Shown here: positions 1 through 8,740 of the stretch, piece by piece | Numbering within the stretch: the first letter of the stretch is position 1 | Layout of the letters: each line of letters starts with the position of its first letter | Assembly: GCF_008728195.1 (NCBI RefSeq) | Contig: NZ_CP031598.1 | Location: 4,030,001-4,094,000 of the forward strand | Reading direction: 5' to 3' | Source of the DNA: Roseovarius indicus | Lineage (GTDB): Bacteria > Pseudomonadota > Alphaproteobacteria > Rhodobacterales > Rhodobacteraceae | DNA: 64,000 bases | Notes under the pieces: generated by a model | What the model saw: the letters and a program-made list of their open reading frames with translations, nothing else | What the model was told of the DNA's origin: nothing | Database searches by the model: none | Position numbers and translations under genes: made by a program

Positions 1-23
1 CTGCAGCGAAGGAGGAGCGCGCC

Positions 24-1661
24 ATGGGATGGATGAAGGACGAAACCGGCCTCGAGAAGAACGCGGCGAACTTTGTGCCGCTCACACCGCTGTCGCACCT
101 GCGCCGGGCCGCCCGTCTCTTCCCCGATGACGAGGCGCTCGTCTACAAGAGTTTCCGCAAGACCTATACCGAGTATTACGAGCGCTGCACCCGCCTCGCC
201 TCGGCCCTGACCAAGCTGGGCGTCGAGCCGGGCGACGTCGTCGCCACCCTCCTGCCCAACATCCCCGCCCATGCCGAGGCGCATTTCGGCGTCCCGGCCT
301 GCGGCGCCGTGCTCAACGCCATCAACACCCGGCTCGAATCCGACACCGTCTCCTACATCTTCGGCCATGGCGAGGCGAAGATCGCCCTCATCGACAGCGC
401 CCTCATCCCCGTCGCCCTCGAAGCCATCGAGAAGATGGACGGCCCCGGCCCGAAGATCATCGAGGTCCCCGACCCTGTCGCCGGCATCCCCGCCAGCGGC
501 GACCACATGACCTACGACGACCTCCTCGCCACCGGCGAACCCACCTTCGACTGGGTCATGCCGCAGGACGAATGGGAAAGCCTCGCGCTCAACTACACCT
601 CCGGCACCACCGGCCGGCCCAAGGGCGTCGTCTACCACCACCGCGGCGCCTACCTCATGACCATGGGCACCGCCGTCAGCTGGCCCATCCCCCGCGGCGC
701 CAAGTACCTCACCATCGTGCCGCTCTTCCATTGCAACAACTGGAACCACACCTGGGCCGCGCCCATGGTCGGCGGCACCGTCATCTGCTGCCGCGACATC
801 ACGGCGAAGAACATCTACGACGCCATCGCCGACGAAGGAGTCACCCATTTCGGCGCCGCGCCCATCGTGCTCAACACCATCGTCAATTCCAAACCCGCCG
901 ACCGGCGCGAGTTCGACCACATCGTCGAGGTCTTCACCGCCGGCGCCCCGCCCCCCGCCGCTACGCTGGCCGCGATCGAACCGCTGGGCTTCAACGTCAC
1001 GCAGGTCTACGGCCTCACCGAAACCTACGGCCACGTCACCGAATGCGTCTGGCAAAACCGCTGGAACGACGAGCCCGACGAGGAACGCTACGCCATCAAG
1101 GCCCGCACCGGCGTGCTCATGCCGATGATGGAGGACATCACGGCGATGGAAGCCGAAAGCATGTCGCAAATCCCGATGGACGGCACGACCCAGGGCGAGA
1201 TCATGATCCGCGGCAACTCGGTCATGAAAGGCTATCTCAAGAACCCCGAGGCCACCGGGGAATCCTTCCGCGGCGGCTATTTCCACTCCGGCGATATCGC
1301 CCTCCAGCACCCCGACGGCTACCTCCGCATCGCCGACCGCGCGAAAGACATCATCATCTCCGGCGGCGAGAACATCAGCTCGATCGAGGTCGAAGGCGTG
1401 CTGATGAAACACCCCGCCGTCCTCCTTTGCGCCGTCGTCGCCAAACCCGACGAGAAGTGGGGCGAAGTCCCCTGCGCCTTCGTCGAGGTCAAGGAAGACG
1501 CCACCGTCACCGAGGAAGACCTCATCGCCTTCACCCGCGAGCGGCTGGCCGGGTTCAAGACGCCCAAGAAGGTGATCTTCCGCGAACTGCCCAAAACCTC
1601 GACCGGCAAGATCCAGAAGTTTGAACTGCGGCAGGCGCTGAAGGAAGGGCTGGCGGAGTAG
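24..1661 (+). CDS. AMP-forming acyl-CoA synthetase
   Basis: A 545-residue member of the adenylate-forming (ANL) superfamily, which activates a carboxylic acid with ATP and transfers it to CoA in the cytosol. The phosphate-binding motif YTSGTTGRPKG lies near residues 191-201, the YGLTET motif near 329-334, the hinge motif ISGGEN near 443-449, and the C-terminal catalytic lysine is in TSTGKIQK (about Lys529). ATG at 24 is preceded by GGAGG at 11-15, so the start is secure. Whole-chain character suggests a medium/long-chain or aryl acid ligase of the plant acyl-activating-enzyme type. The substrate cannot be read from sequence. It stands alone here; its upstream partners lie outside the window. 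Confidence 0.9.
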   Translation: MGWMKDETGLEKNAANFVPLTPLSHLRRAARLFPDDEALVYKSFRKTYTEYYERCTRLASALTKLGVEPGDVVATLLPNIPAHAEAHFGVPACGAVLNAINTRLESDTVSYIFGHGEAKIALIDSALIPVALEAIEKMDGPGPKIIEVPDPVAGIPASGDHMTYDDLLATGEPTFDWVMPQDEWESLALNYTSGTTGRPKGVVYHHRGAYLMTMGTAVSWPIPRGAKYLTIVPLFHCNNWNHTWAAPMVGGTVICCRDITAKNIYDAIADEGVTHFGAAPIVLNTIVNSKPADRREFDHIVEVFTAGAPPPAATLAAIEPLGFNVTQVYGLTETYGHVTECVWQNRWNDEPDEERYAIKARTGVLMPMMEDITAMEAESMSQIPMDGTTQGEIMIRGNSVMKGYLKNPEATGESFRGGYFHSGDIALQHPDGYLRIADRAKDIIISGGENISSIEVEGVLMKHPAVLLCAVVAKPDEKWGEVPCAFVEVKEDATVTEEDLIAFTRERLAGFKTPKKVIFRELPKTSTGKIQKFELRQALKEGLAE

Positions 1662-1902
1662 ACCCGGCCCCTTCGGATCCCCGCCCGGAATAAAGTCGCG
1701 CCAAAGGTGCGCCATGGTTAGGCGGCACGCCTCTGGCGTGACGGGCACCGCCCGGCCGTTTCATCGCCCCGGCCCCTCCCACCGCCAGAGATCCCGGATC
1801 AAGCCCGGGACGCGGGGCATCCCGACACGCTGTTGCGCCCCACCCCACATCTTGCGCGTTGCGCACCGCGCGCCACATGAACCCGCACCCCCACGGACAT
1901 CA

Positions 1903-1946
1903 ATACCGACGCGATACCGACAAAATACCGACGTGATACCGACGTC
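1903..1946. repeat. Four direct repeats, 11-bp period
   Basis: ATACCGAC occurs four times at 1903, 1914, 1925 and 1936, each followed by a variable triplet. The exact 11-bp period places the copies on nearly the same face of the helix. They lie about 130 bp upstream of the next start codon inside a 411-bp gene-free stretch (1662-2072) in which I see nothing else. They could be an iterated regulator site or a simple tandem duplication. Confidence 0.6.
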
Positions 1947-2072
1947 GCATTCCCTTCAAATCCTCGCCGTTAACCATCGAATCACCGACACCGCCGATGT
2001 CAGCGGGCAATTGCCGCCCGCCATCCCCCCGTGCTAAGGTCTTCTGAAAAGGCAGAGCAGGCCCATAACGCC

Positions 2073-3098
2073 ATGACGGCACTCAAGGAATACCAGCGGC
2101 TGGAAGCCTCGGGCCTGTGGCGCCCCACCCCCGATGCCCAGCGCACCGAGGTCATCGTCTCGATCGGCGATGCCACGCTGGTGATCAGCGACATGCAGGA
2201 ACGCCCCCTGACCCACTGGTCGCTTGCCGCCGTCGAACGCGCCAACCCCGGAAAACGCCCCGCCATCTACCACCCCGATGGCGACCCGGGCGAAACCCTC
2301 GAACTCGCCGATGACGAGAAGGACATGATCGCCGCCATCGAAAAGCTCTGCACGGCGATCGAACGCCGCCGGCCCCATCCCGGCCGGCTGCGCCTCTTCA
2401 TCTTCCTGGCGGTCCTCGCCGTGGTCGCGGCCGGCGCGGTCTTCTGGCTGCCACAGGCCGTGCGCCGGCATGCCGTCACCGTCGTGCCCCAGGTCAAGCG
2501 GGCCGAGATCGGCGCCGCCCTCTTCCGCCATATCCAGCAGGAAACCGGGCCGCCCTGTTCCACCCCCGAAGGCCGCGCCGCCCTCGATAACCTGGCCCGC
2601 CGCATCCCCGGGCCCAGGGGCCCCGGCCATCTCGAGGTCATGCGCGACGGCGTCGAGGGCACCGTCGACCTGCCCGGCTCCACCATCCTGATCGGCCGCC
2701 CGCTGGTCGAAAGCTACGACGAGCCCGATGTCGTCGCCGGCTACCTCGTCGCCGAACGGCTGCGGGCCCGCCAGACAGACCCGCTGGCCCAGCTGCTCGA
2801 GGCCAGCTCGGTCTGGGCCAGCTTCCGCCTTCTCACCACCGGCGAGATGGATGAGGGCACGCTGAAGGCCTATGCCGAGACGCTGCTCACCCGGCCCGAC
2901 ATGCCGCTCGACACCGAAACCCTGCTCGAGGGGTTCACCTCATGGTCGGTCCGCGCCACGCCCTATGCCTATGCGCGCGACAAGACCGGCGAGACGACCG
3001 TCGGCCTGATCGAGGCCGACCCCTTCGCCGCCGAAGCCCCGCCCGCCCTGCTGAGCGATTCCGACTGGCTCAGGCTGCAGGCGATCTGCGGCGGCTAG
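2073..3098 (+). CDS. Membrane-anchored protein with possible degenerate M48-like domain
   Basis: A 341-residue protein not matched to a named family with certainty. Residues 1-105 are cytoplasmic, with an arginine-rich stretch just before a single membrane segment at about 107-126; the C-terminal two thirds would be periplasmic. Residues 198-231 read like the strand-helix of M48 peptidases: LPGSTILIGRPL is followed by an alpha-helix where HExxH should be, but here the helix reads VAGYLVAERL, so the zinc motif is absent. Start: ATG at 2073 is preferred to a GTG at 2031 because protein-like sequence begins there; the ribosome-binding site is weak. Function unknown. Confidence 0.65.
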   Translation: MTALKEYQRLEASGLWRPTPDAQRTEVIVSIGDATLVISDMQERPLTHWSLAAVERANPGKRPAIYHPDGDPGETLELADDEKDMIAAIEKLCTAIERRRPHPGRLRLFIFLAVLAVVAAGAVFWLPQAVRRHAVTVVPQVKRAEIGAALFRHIQQETGPPCSTPEGRAALDNLARRIPGPRGPGHLEVMRDGVEGTVDLPGSTILIGRPLVESYDEPDVVAGYLVAERLRARQTDPLAQLLEASSVWASFRLLTTGEMDEGTLKAYAETLLTRPDMPLDTETLLEGFTSWSVRATPYAYARDKTGETTVGLIEADPFAAEAPPALLSDSDWLRLQAICGG

Positions 3099-3587
3099 AC
3101 CGAAGCCGCGGCCACGGTATCCGCGCGGAATGCAACCCGCCGCCAAAGCCCCCAGCCCTTTGCATCCCTTGGTGTAAACGAAAGGTTTTCAAGCGAGAAG
3201 CGCAGTGTCCGTTCCGAGCCCATTGCGGACATATCCGTGAAGCGCCTGCGCGGAATCAAGGGCGAAGCCCGCCGCGCATCGACGGGCCGTCCCGACGGCA
3301 CGGCGATTTGGCGGTTGGAGCGCCACGTACGAAGGATGGATGTACTTGGCGGGTATAAAGCGGCAGCTGACAACGTTGGTTCGCCGCACCACGGCCCGTC
3401 GATGCGCGGCTTTTCACCGTCGGAACGCAATGACCACTGAGTCTCGCCGAGCCGACTGTCAAAGCAGAAGGCTCCCGAAGATCTCTTCGGAAGACGTCCC
3501 TGGACATACCGTCAAGCTCACAAGAAGTTCCTCCTCGACTTGCAACACGAAACGCAAAGGGATGGCCCGAGCCCTCATGGTCTCGAC
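3099..3587. repeat. Gene-free region with a 20-bp inverted repeat
   Basis: No convincing gene between the preceding stop and the SPOR gene terminator. The interval holds a perfect 20-bp inverted repeat: 3271-3290 (GCCGCGCATCGACGGGCCGT) and its exact complement at 3391-3410, 100 bp apart. A second palindrome, CCGAAGA-TC-TCTTCGG, lies at 3475-3490. Short overlapping reading frames run through in several frames with no start signals. A remnant repeat element is possible; no transposase is visible. Confidence 0.55.
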
Positions 3588-3619
3588 AAAAAAGGCGGCA
3601 CCGTCTCCGGTACCGCCTT
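3588..3619 (-). terminator. Rho-independent terminator of the SPOR gene
   Basis: On the minus strand a GGCGGTACC / GGTGCCGCC stem (3617-3594) is followed by six T residues (3593-3588). It sits about 25 bp after the stop of the SPOR-domain gene. Confidence 0.85.
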
Positions 3620-3642
3620 CCGATCTCTCAAAGACGTGGCGC

Positions 3643-4917
3643 TTACTTCCGCAGGCTCGCCTGCGAGAAGCCCATGCCGCGCACCCGCGCCAGGCCGCTG
3701 TCGAGCTGACCTTGCGTCTCGAACGGGCCGGCCATGACCAGCGTGTAGGTCTTGCCCTTGTGGGTCACCTTGCCCATCCGCGCCGGCAGGCCGGAATTGG
3801 CCAGCTTCTGCGCCGTCCGCTTGGCGTGGTCGGGGTCGCTGAAGTTGCCCAGTTCCACGTAGCGATGGCTCGCCGCGCGCGTCTCGACCTTGGGCGTCGC
3901 GGCGACGGTCGTCGCCGGTTTCGGCGCGGCCTTCGGCGTCTGCCCCCGGGTCGACACCGCTACCTTCGGCTTGGCCTGCTGCTGGGCAAAACTCATCGCC
4001 ACCGGGTACTGGTACTGCACGGCGACATCCGCCTGCGTCACCACCGGCCCCACCTTCGGCTCGATCAGGCGGCGCGGCGTGGTCTTGGTCCAGCGCTGCT
4101 CCATCTGCGCCTTGCCGGCAAAGGTCTGATGCGCCCGGCGGGTGTTCAGCCGGTCATCCTCCCATACCGAGACATAACCCTCGGGCACATAGACCCCCTC
4201 GGTGCTGGCCTTCTGGTTGGCGTAGACATGTTTGGGCGCCACCCGCGTCGCGCCGGCATAGGTGCCGCCGGTGCGATAGGTCGCCGACACGTTCCCCGGC
4301 ACGGCGCCCGGCTGATAGATCGTGGCATTGGCACTCGCCGTCGCCCGCTCGGTCACGTGCGGCGCGCTCTGCGGTCCGCAGCGGATCGTGTAGCGGGTCG
4401 TCGAGTTGATGTATTGCTGCGACATCGGGCTCATGTTGGCACAGTTCGAATCGACCACCCGCCGCGGCTTGGCCGCAGGCTTGGGCGCGGTCGCCACAAC
4501 CGGCGCCGTGGCCGGCTTGGGCGCCACCGGCTGCGGCGGCGGGGCCGAGCGGTAGAGCGTCGTCGTCGTGCTCGCCGGGGCGGGCTTGCGCGCCGGCTGG
4601 GCCTTGGCCGCGGGGGCCGGTTGCGTCACCGGGGCGGTTGCCCGCGGCGCCTGCGCCGCAGCAATCTGTGTTCCCGACAACGTCGGTTGCATCCCGCAGA
4701 CCTGTTGTCGTCCGCGCGTGACCCGTGGCACCCAGTTCACCGCGCCGTCAACGCCGGCCCGGATGAACACGCATCCGGTGCTGTCGACATATTGACGACC
4801 CGTGTAAGAGGCCGGCGGAAATTCCGCCGGAACCGATTTCTTGATCTGCGCCTGGGCGATGCCAGACCCGCAGGACACGACGATGGCAGCCGTCGCCAGC
4901 ACACTTGCTAATCTCAT
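3643..4917 (-). CDS. Exported SPOR-domain protein
   Basis: A 424-residue exported protein. Residues 1-23 form a signal peptide ending AQA. The middle is low complexity, rich in Ala, Pro, Lys and Thr. The last 75 residues (from about HRYVELGNFSDPDHA to the end) match a SPOR domain, which binds denuded septal peptidoglycan. SPOR proteins usually act in cell division or wall remodelling, so a periplasmic wall-associated role is likely. An N-terminal region with several cysteines (around TGCVFIRAG and QQVCGM) may be disulfide-bonded. ATG at 4917 lacks a strong ribosome-binding site but the signal peptide fixes the start. Single-gene unit with its own terminator. Confidence 0.85.
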   Translation of the reverse strand: MRLASVLATAAIVVSCGSGIAQAQIKKSVPAEFPPASYTGRQYVDSTGCVFIRAGVDGAVNWVPRVTRGRQQVCGMQPTLSGTQIAAAQAPRATAPVTQPAPAAKAQPARKPAPASTTTTLYRSAPPPQPVAPKPATAPVVATAPKPAAKPRRVVDSNCANMSPMSQQYINSTTRYTIRCGPQSAPHVTERATASANATIYQPGAVPGNVSATYRTGGTYAGATRVAPKHVYANQKASTEGVYVPEGYVSVWEDDRLNTRRAHQTFAGKAQMEQRWTKTTPRRLIEPKVGPVVTQADVAVQYQYPVAMSFAQQQAKPKVAVSTRGQTPKAAPKPATTVAATPKVETRAASHRYVELGNFSDPDHAKRTAQKLANSGLPARMGKVTHKGKTYTLVMAGPFETQGQLDSGLARVRGMGFSQASLRK

Positions 4918-4980
4918 ATTACCCCCAGAGTAACTGGGTTGAGATTGCCTTACAAAACCGTGTTAGTAAACATCTTTCCC

Positions 4981-5613
4981 TTATTGCGTGCCGAACATGC
5001 GGTCGCCCGCATCCCCGAGCCCCGGCAGAATATACCCGTGCTCGTTCAGCCGCTCGTCCAGCGCGGCGGTCACGATCGGCACGTCCGGATGCGCCTCCTT
5101 CATCCGTGCAACCCCTTCCGGAGCGGCCAAAAGGCAAAGGAATCGGATGTCTTTGGCCCCGGCCTGCTTCACCAGGTCCACCGCGGCGGCCGAGGAATTG
5201 CCGGTCGCCAGCATCGGATCGACGACGATCGAAAGCCGCTCGCCCAGAAGTTCCGGCACCTTGAAATAATATTGAACGGGTTGCAGCGTTTCCTCATCGC
5301 GGTACAGCCCGACGAATCCGACCCTGGCCGAGGGAATCAGTTCCAGCATTCCGTCCAGCAGCCCGTTCCCGGCCCGCAGGATCGAGATCAGCGCCAGCTT
5401 GCGCCCGTCCAGCACCGGCGCGTCCATCTCCTCCAGCGGCGTCTCGATCCGCCGCGTCGTCATCGGCAGCTCATGCGTCACCTCGTAGGCCAGAAGCTGG
5501 CTGATCTCGCGCAGCAACTGCCGGAAGACAGCGGTCGAGGTGGTCTTCTCCCGCATCAGGGTCAGCTTGTGCTGCACAAGCGGGTGCGTCACGACGGTCA
5601 GGTGCTCTTTCAT
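4981..5613 (-). CDS. upp: Uracil phosphoribosyltransferase
   Basis: A 210-residue enzyme converting uracil + PRPP to UMP in pyrimidine salvage. The PRPP-binding motif [10 protein letters not shown] is at residues 131-140, and the C-terminal uracil-binding loop contains [13 protein letters not shown]. Length and order of motifs are typical of bacterial Upp. An in-frame upstream extension to 5730 is possible but [11 protein letters not shown] is the normal family N-terminus, preceded by a purine-rich GAGAGGGA. It is the last gene of a minus-strand salvage run, 74 bp after deoB, and would recapture uracil released by nucleoside breakdown. Confidence 0.95.
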   Translation of the reverse strand: MKEHLTVVTHPLVQHKLTLMREKTTSTAVFRQLLREISQLLAYEVTHELPMTTRRIETPLEEMDAPVLDGRKLALISILRAGNGLLDGMLELIPSARVGFVGLYRDEETLQPVQYYFKVPELLGERLSIVVDPMLATGNSSAAAVDLVKQAGAKDIRFLCLLAAPEGVARMKEAHPDVPIVTAALDERLNEHGYILPGLGDAGDRMFGTQ

Positions 5614-5687
5614 CTCCGGTCCCTCTCTGGCTGTCTGCGGGGCCTTTTCCCGCAATCTCGGCCCAAGGGCAACGCCAGATGCCGCCG

Positions 5688-6884
5688 TCAGGCCTTCGCC
5701 GGGGTCAGAAAACTCTGCCCCGGGCCGCACTCCTCCAGCCCCAGGTAGGTCGCCACGCTCGCCGCCACGTCGACGAACGCCACCTGCCCAAGCTCGCCCT
5801 TGCCCCGGCCCGCCACCATAACGGGCACCCGCTCGCGGGTGTGGTCCGTCCCGGCCCAGGTCGGGTCATTGCCATGATCGGCGGTGATCAGCATCACGTC
5901 GCCATCCCGCAGGGTCGGCAGCAGCGCCCCGATCTCCCCGTCGAACCATTCCAGCGCGGCGGCATAGCCGTCCACATCCCGCCGATGGCCGTAAAGCGCG
6001 TCGAACTCCACGAAATTGGCAAAGGTCAGGCTCCCCTCTTCCGCTTTCTCCAGCGCGCCTGCCAGATGCCCCATCAGCTCGGCATCCGTCCCGCGCACCA
6101 CGTCGTCGATCCCCTGCATCGAGAAGATGTCGCCGATCTTGCCGATCGCATGCACCCGGCCCCCGGCATCCTTCACCCAGTCGCACAGCGTCCGCCCCGG
6201 CGGCGCCATCGCATAATCATGCCGGTTGCCCGTCCGCCGGAACCCCGTCTCCGCATTGCCCACGAAGGGCCGGGAAATCACCCGCCCCACTCGCATCTCG
6301 TGCAGCATCGGCGCGACCGCCTCGCACAGCGCCTGCAACCGCGCCAGCCCGAAATGCTCTTCATGCGCGGCGATCTGGAACACGCTGTCGGCCGAGGTAT
6401 AGCAGATGGGCCAGCCCGTCCGCACATGCTCGGCGCCCAGCTCTTCCATGATCACGGTGCCCGACCCATGGCGATTACCCAGGATCCCTTCGGTGCCCGC
6501 CGCGCGCATCACTGCCGCGGTCACCTCCTCGGGAAAGGCCGGCTCCTCATCCGGGAAGTAATGCCAGTCGAACGGCACCGGCAGCCCCGCCAACTCCCAA
6601 TGCCCCGAGGTCGTATCCTTCCCCTTCGACACCTCGCTCGCCGCGCCCCAAAGGCCCTGCGGCGCGGCCCCCAGCCCCGGCGCCATCGTGCCCGAGGCCA
6701 GCTCCACCGCCGCCCCCAGCCCCAGCGCATCCAGCGCGGGCATCTTCAGCCCCGACCTGGCCTGCGCGATATGGGCGACCGTGTTGGCCCCCGTATCCGG
6801 CGCGCCGGCGTTGAAGAAATCGCCCGCATCCGCCGCCCCGCCGATGCCGACGGAATCCATCACGATCAGGAACACCCGCGCCAT
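5688..6884 (-). CDS. deoB: Phosphopentomutase
   Basis: A 398-residue alkaline-phosphatase-superfamily enzyme interconverting (deoxy)ribose-1-phosphate and (deoxy)ribose-5-phosphate. Visible metal ligands include Asp10 in VMDSVGIGG; the phosphorylatable threonine lies in KDTTSGHWE (residues 89-97); late ligands are in [11 protein letters not shown] and GTDHTRE. Its ATG overlaps the stop of deoA (shared bases at 6882-6886), so translation is probably coupled. With deoA it channels the sugar of salvaged nucleosides into central metabolism. Confidence 0.96.
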   Translation of the reverse strand: MARVFLIVMDSVGIGGAADAGDFFNAGAPDTGANTVAHIAQARSGLKMPALDALGLGAAVELASGTMAPGLGAAPQGLWGAASEVSKGKDTTSGHWELAGLPVPFDWHYFPDEEPAFPEEVTAAVMRAAGTEGILGNRHGSGTVIMEELGAEHVRTGWPICYTSADSVFQIAAHEEHFGLARLQALCEAVAPMLHEMRVGRVISRPFVGNAETGFRRTGNRHDYAMAPPGRTLCDWVKDAGGRVHAIGKIGDIFSMQGIDDVVRGTDAELMGHLAGALEKAEEGSLTFANFVEFDALYGHRRDVDGYAAALEWFDGEIGALLPTLRDGDVMLITADHGNDPTWAGTDHTRERVPVMVAGRGKGELGQVAFVDVAASVATYLGLEECGPGQSFLTPAKA

Positions 6885-8188
6885 CAGCCGACCCTCTCAT
6901 GCACCAGCGGCGGCACCTCCGGCGCGCTCGCGCCGATGGTGATCGCCCGGCGCAGCATCGCCTCCGCCCGATCGGCATGTTCGGCCCGCGCGGCATGGAT
7001 GCGCAGCACGGGCTGCCCCTCCGCCACCTCCGCGCCCAGCGGCAGGATATCCGACAGCCCCACGCTCGGCTCGATCACGTCGCTTTCCACCTGCCGCCCG
7101 CCGCCCAGCTCGATCACGGCAAGGCCCATCGTCTCGCCATCCATCGCGGCGATGTAGCCCGCCTGGTCTGCCTTGAACTCCCGGATCACAGTCGCCTCCG
7201 GCAAGAACCACGCCCAGCGCTCGACAAAGCCCAGCGGCCCGCCCATCGCGCCCACCATCTTCCCGAACCGCTCGGCCGCGCGTCCATCGGCCAGCACGGC
7301 GCGTATCTTCGCCTCGCCCGCCTCGGCATCCGTCGCCAGCCCAGCACCGGCCAGCGCCATGCCGCCCAGCACGGCGGTCAGCCGCCCCAGCGGCCCCTCC
7401 TCCTGCCCGGTCAGCACCCGCATCGCACAGGCCACTTCCAGCCCGTTGCCCAGCGCCGGGGCCAGCGGCTGGTTCATGTCGGAAATCACCGCGCTCGTCT
7501 GGCACCCGGCGGCGTTCGAGGTCTCCACCAGCGCCTCTGCCAGCGCGCGGCCGTCCTCTTTACGCTTCATAAAGGCGCCTGTGCCACACTTCACGTCAAG
7601 CACAAGGCCATCCAGCCCGGCGGCCAGCTTCTTCGACAGGATCGACGCGGTGATCAGGTCGAGACTTTCCACCGTCGCGGTCACGTCGCGGATGGCGTAA
7701 AGCCGGCGGTCCGCCGGGGCCACCTGCCCCGTCGCGCTGACAATCGCGCACCCCGCGGCGTTAACGATTTGGTAAAGTTGTGCCTCGCTCAGATCGGTGC
7801 GCAGCCCCGGTATCGCCTCCAGCTTGTCGAGCGTCCCGCCGGTATGGCCCAGCCCCCGGCCCGAGATCATCGGCACATAGCCCCCGCAAGCCGCCAGCGC
7901 CGGCGCCAATACCAGGCTCACGCAATCGCCCACCCCGCCGGTCGAGTGCTTGTCGATCACCGGCCCATCAAGCGCCCATTTCAACGTATCGCCACTGTCC
8001 CGCATCGCCAGCGTCAGCGCCGTCCGTTCCTCCGGCCTCAACCCCTTCAACAGCACCGCCATCGCAAACGCCCCGGCCTGCGCGTCGCTCACATGCCCGC
8101 TCGCCAAACCGTTGGCGAACCACGCCATCTCCTCCGCCGAGGCGCCCCGCCCGTCGCGCAGGGCCGCAATGATCGCACGTGCATCCAA
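6884..8188 (-). CDS. deoA: Thymidine phosphorylase
   Basis: A 434-residue enzyme splitting thymidine (and deoxyuridine) with phosphate into base and deoxyribose-1-phosphate. The phosphate-binding signature KHSTGGVGD is at residues 80-88, followed by SGRGLGHTGGTLDKLE, and the family's C-terminal alpha/beta domain is complete. It starts 4 bp after the cdd stop and overlaps deoB, so the three form one transcription unit. Confidence 0.96.
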   Translation of the reverse strand: MDARAIIAALRDGRGASAEEMAWFANGLASGHVSDAQAGAFAMAVLLKGLRPEERTALTLAMRDSGDTLKWALDGPVIDKHSTGGVGDCVSLVLAPALAACGGYVPMISGRGLGHTGGTLDKLEAIPGLRTDLSEAQLYQIVNAAGCAIVSATGQVAPADRRLYAIRDVTATVESLDLITASILSKKLAAGLDGLVLDVKCGTGAFMKRKEDGRALAEALVETSNAAGCQTSAVISDMNQPLAPALGNGLEVACAMRVLTGQEEGPLGRLTAVLGGMALAGAGLATDAEAGEAKIRAVLADGRAAERFGKMVGAMGGPLGFVERWAWFLPEATVIREFKADQAGYIAAMDGETMGLAVIELGGGRQVESDVIEPSVGLSDILPLGAEVAEGQPVLRIHAARAEHADRAEAMLRRAITIGASAPEVPPLVHERVG

Positions 8189-8192
8189 GGGC

Positions 8193-8585
8193 TCAGTCTT
8201 TCGCCATGTGGCTCTGATCGAACGCCAGCGGCAGCAACTCCGCCAGCGTCACGGTCTTCTCGACCCCGGCCACCGTCGCCAGCGTCACCGGCACCTCCGC
8301 CCCGCCAAACTCCGCCAGCTTCTGCCGGCAGCCCCCGCAGGGCGTCACCGGCGCCGGGCTATCGGCGATCACCGCCACCTCGGCGATCTCGCCCTCGCCC
8401 GCCGCCACCATCGCGGCAATCGCGCCGGCCTCGGCGCATGTCCCCTCCGGATAGGCCACGTTCTCGACATTGCAGCCCACGAACACCTGCCCCGACCGGC
8501 TCCGAATGGCCGCCCCCACCTTGAACCCCGAATAGGGCGCATAGGCCCGTTCGCGCACCTTCGCGGCATCCTCGATCAATGACAT
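8193..8585 (-). CDS. cdd: Cytidine deaminase
   Basis: A 130-residue small, homotetrameric-type cytidine deaminase, converting (deoxy)cytidine to (deoxy)uridine. Zinc ligands are Cys50 with the proton-shuttling Glu52 (TCAEAGA) and the PCGGCRQ pair further on, so the first ligand is Cys as in Bacillus rather than His. The start is supported by GGGAGAGG upstream. First gene of the salvage operon; its promoter must lie in the 155-bp divergent interval shared with maeB. Confidence 0.95.
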   Translation of the reverse strand: MSLIEDAAKVRERAYAPYSGFKVGAAIRSRSGQVFVGCNVENVAYPEGTCAEAGAIAAMVAAGEGEIAEVAVIADSPAPVTPCGGCRQKLAEFGGAEVPVTLATVAGVEKTVTLAELLPLAFDQSHMAKD

Positions 8586-8703
8586 CTGGCAACCTCTCCC
8601 ATACCGCCGGCCAGATAAAGATTGCGCGCCATGAGCCCGATATGCAAGCTAGCCACGCGCAAATTGCCGCGTCGGAAGGCATCTTCTTGCACGCCGCAGA
8701 AAA

Positions 8704-8721
8704 TGGTTTAGCACTAAACCA
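8704..8721. promoter_or_regulatory. Palindromic operator candidate upstream of maeB
   Basis: TGGTTTAG-CA-CTAAACCA has perfect 8-bp arms around a two-base centre, 20 bp before the maeB start and just before its ribosome-binding site. The symmetry and size suit a LacI- or GntR-type regulator. The position would let a bound protein block maeB, or both maeB and the divergent cdd operon. Confidence 0.55.
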
Positions 8722-8740
8722 GATCGCGGGAGGGACCAGA

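Noticed and set aside
572..1624. Long second-frame ORF of 350 codons inside the acyl-CoA synthetase gene
   Set aside because: Arg/His/Pro-rich composition typical of an off-frame reading of GC-rich coding DNA; the main frame has all ligase motifs.
3095..3430. 111-codon minus-strand frame across the 20-bp inverted repeat
   Set aside because: No ribosome-binding site, no protein-like hydrophobic pattern, and competing frames of similar length on both strands; more like repeat DNA.
3340..4911. 523-codon plus-strand ORF opposite the SPOR gene
   Set aside because: Arginine/histidine-rich antisense shadow with no ribosome-binding site; the minus frame has a signal peptide, SPOR domain and terminator.
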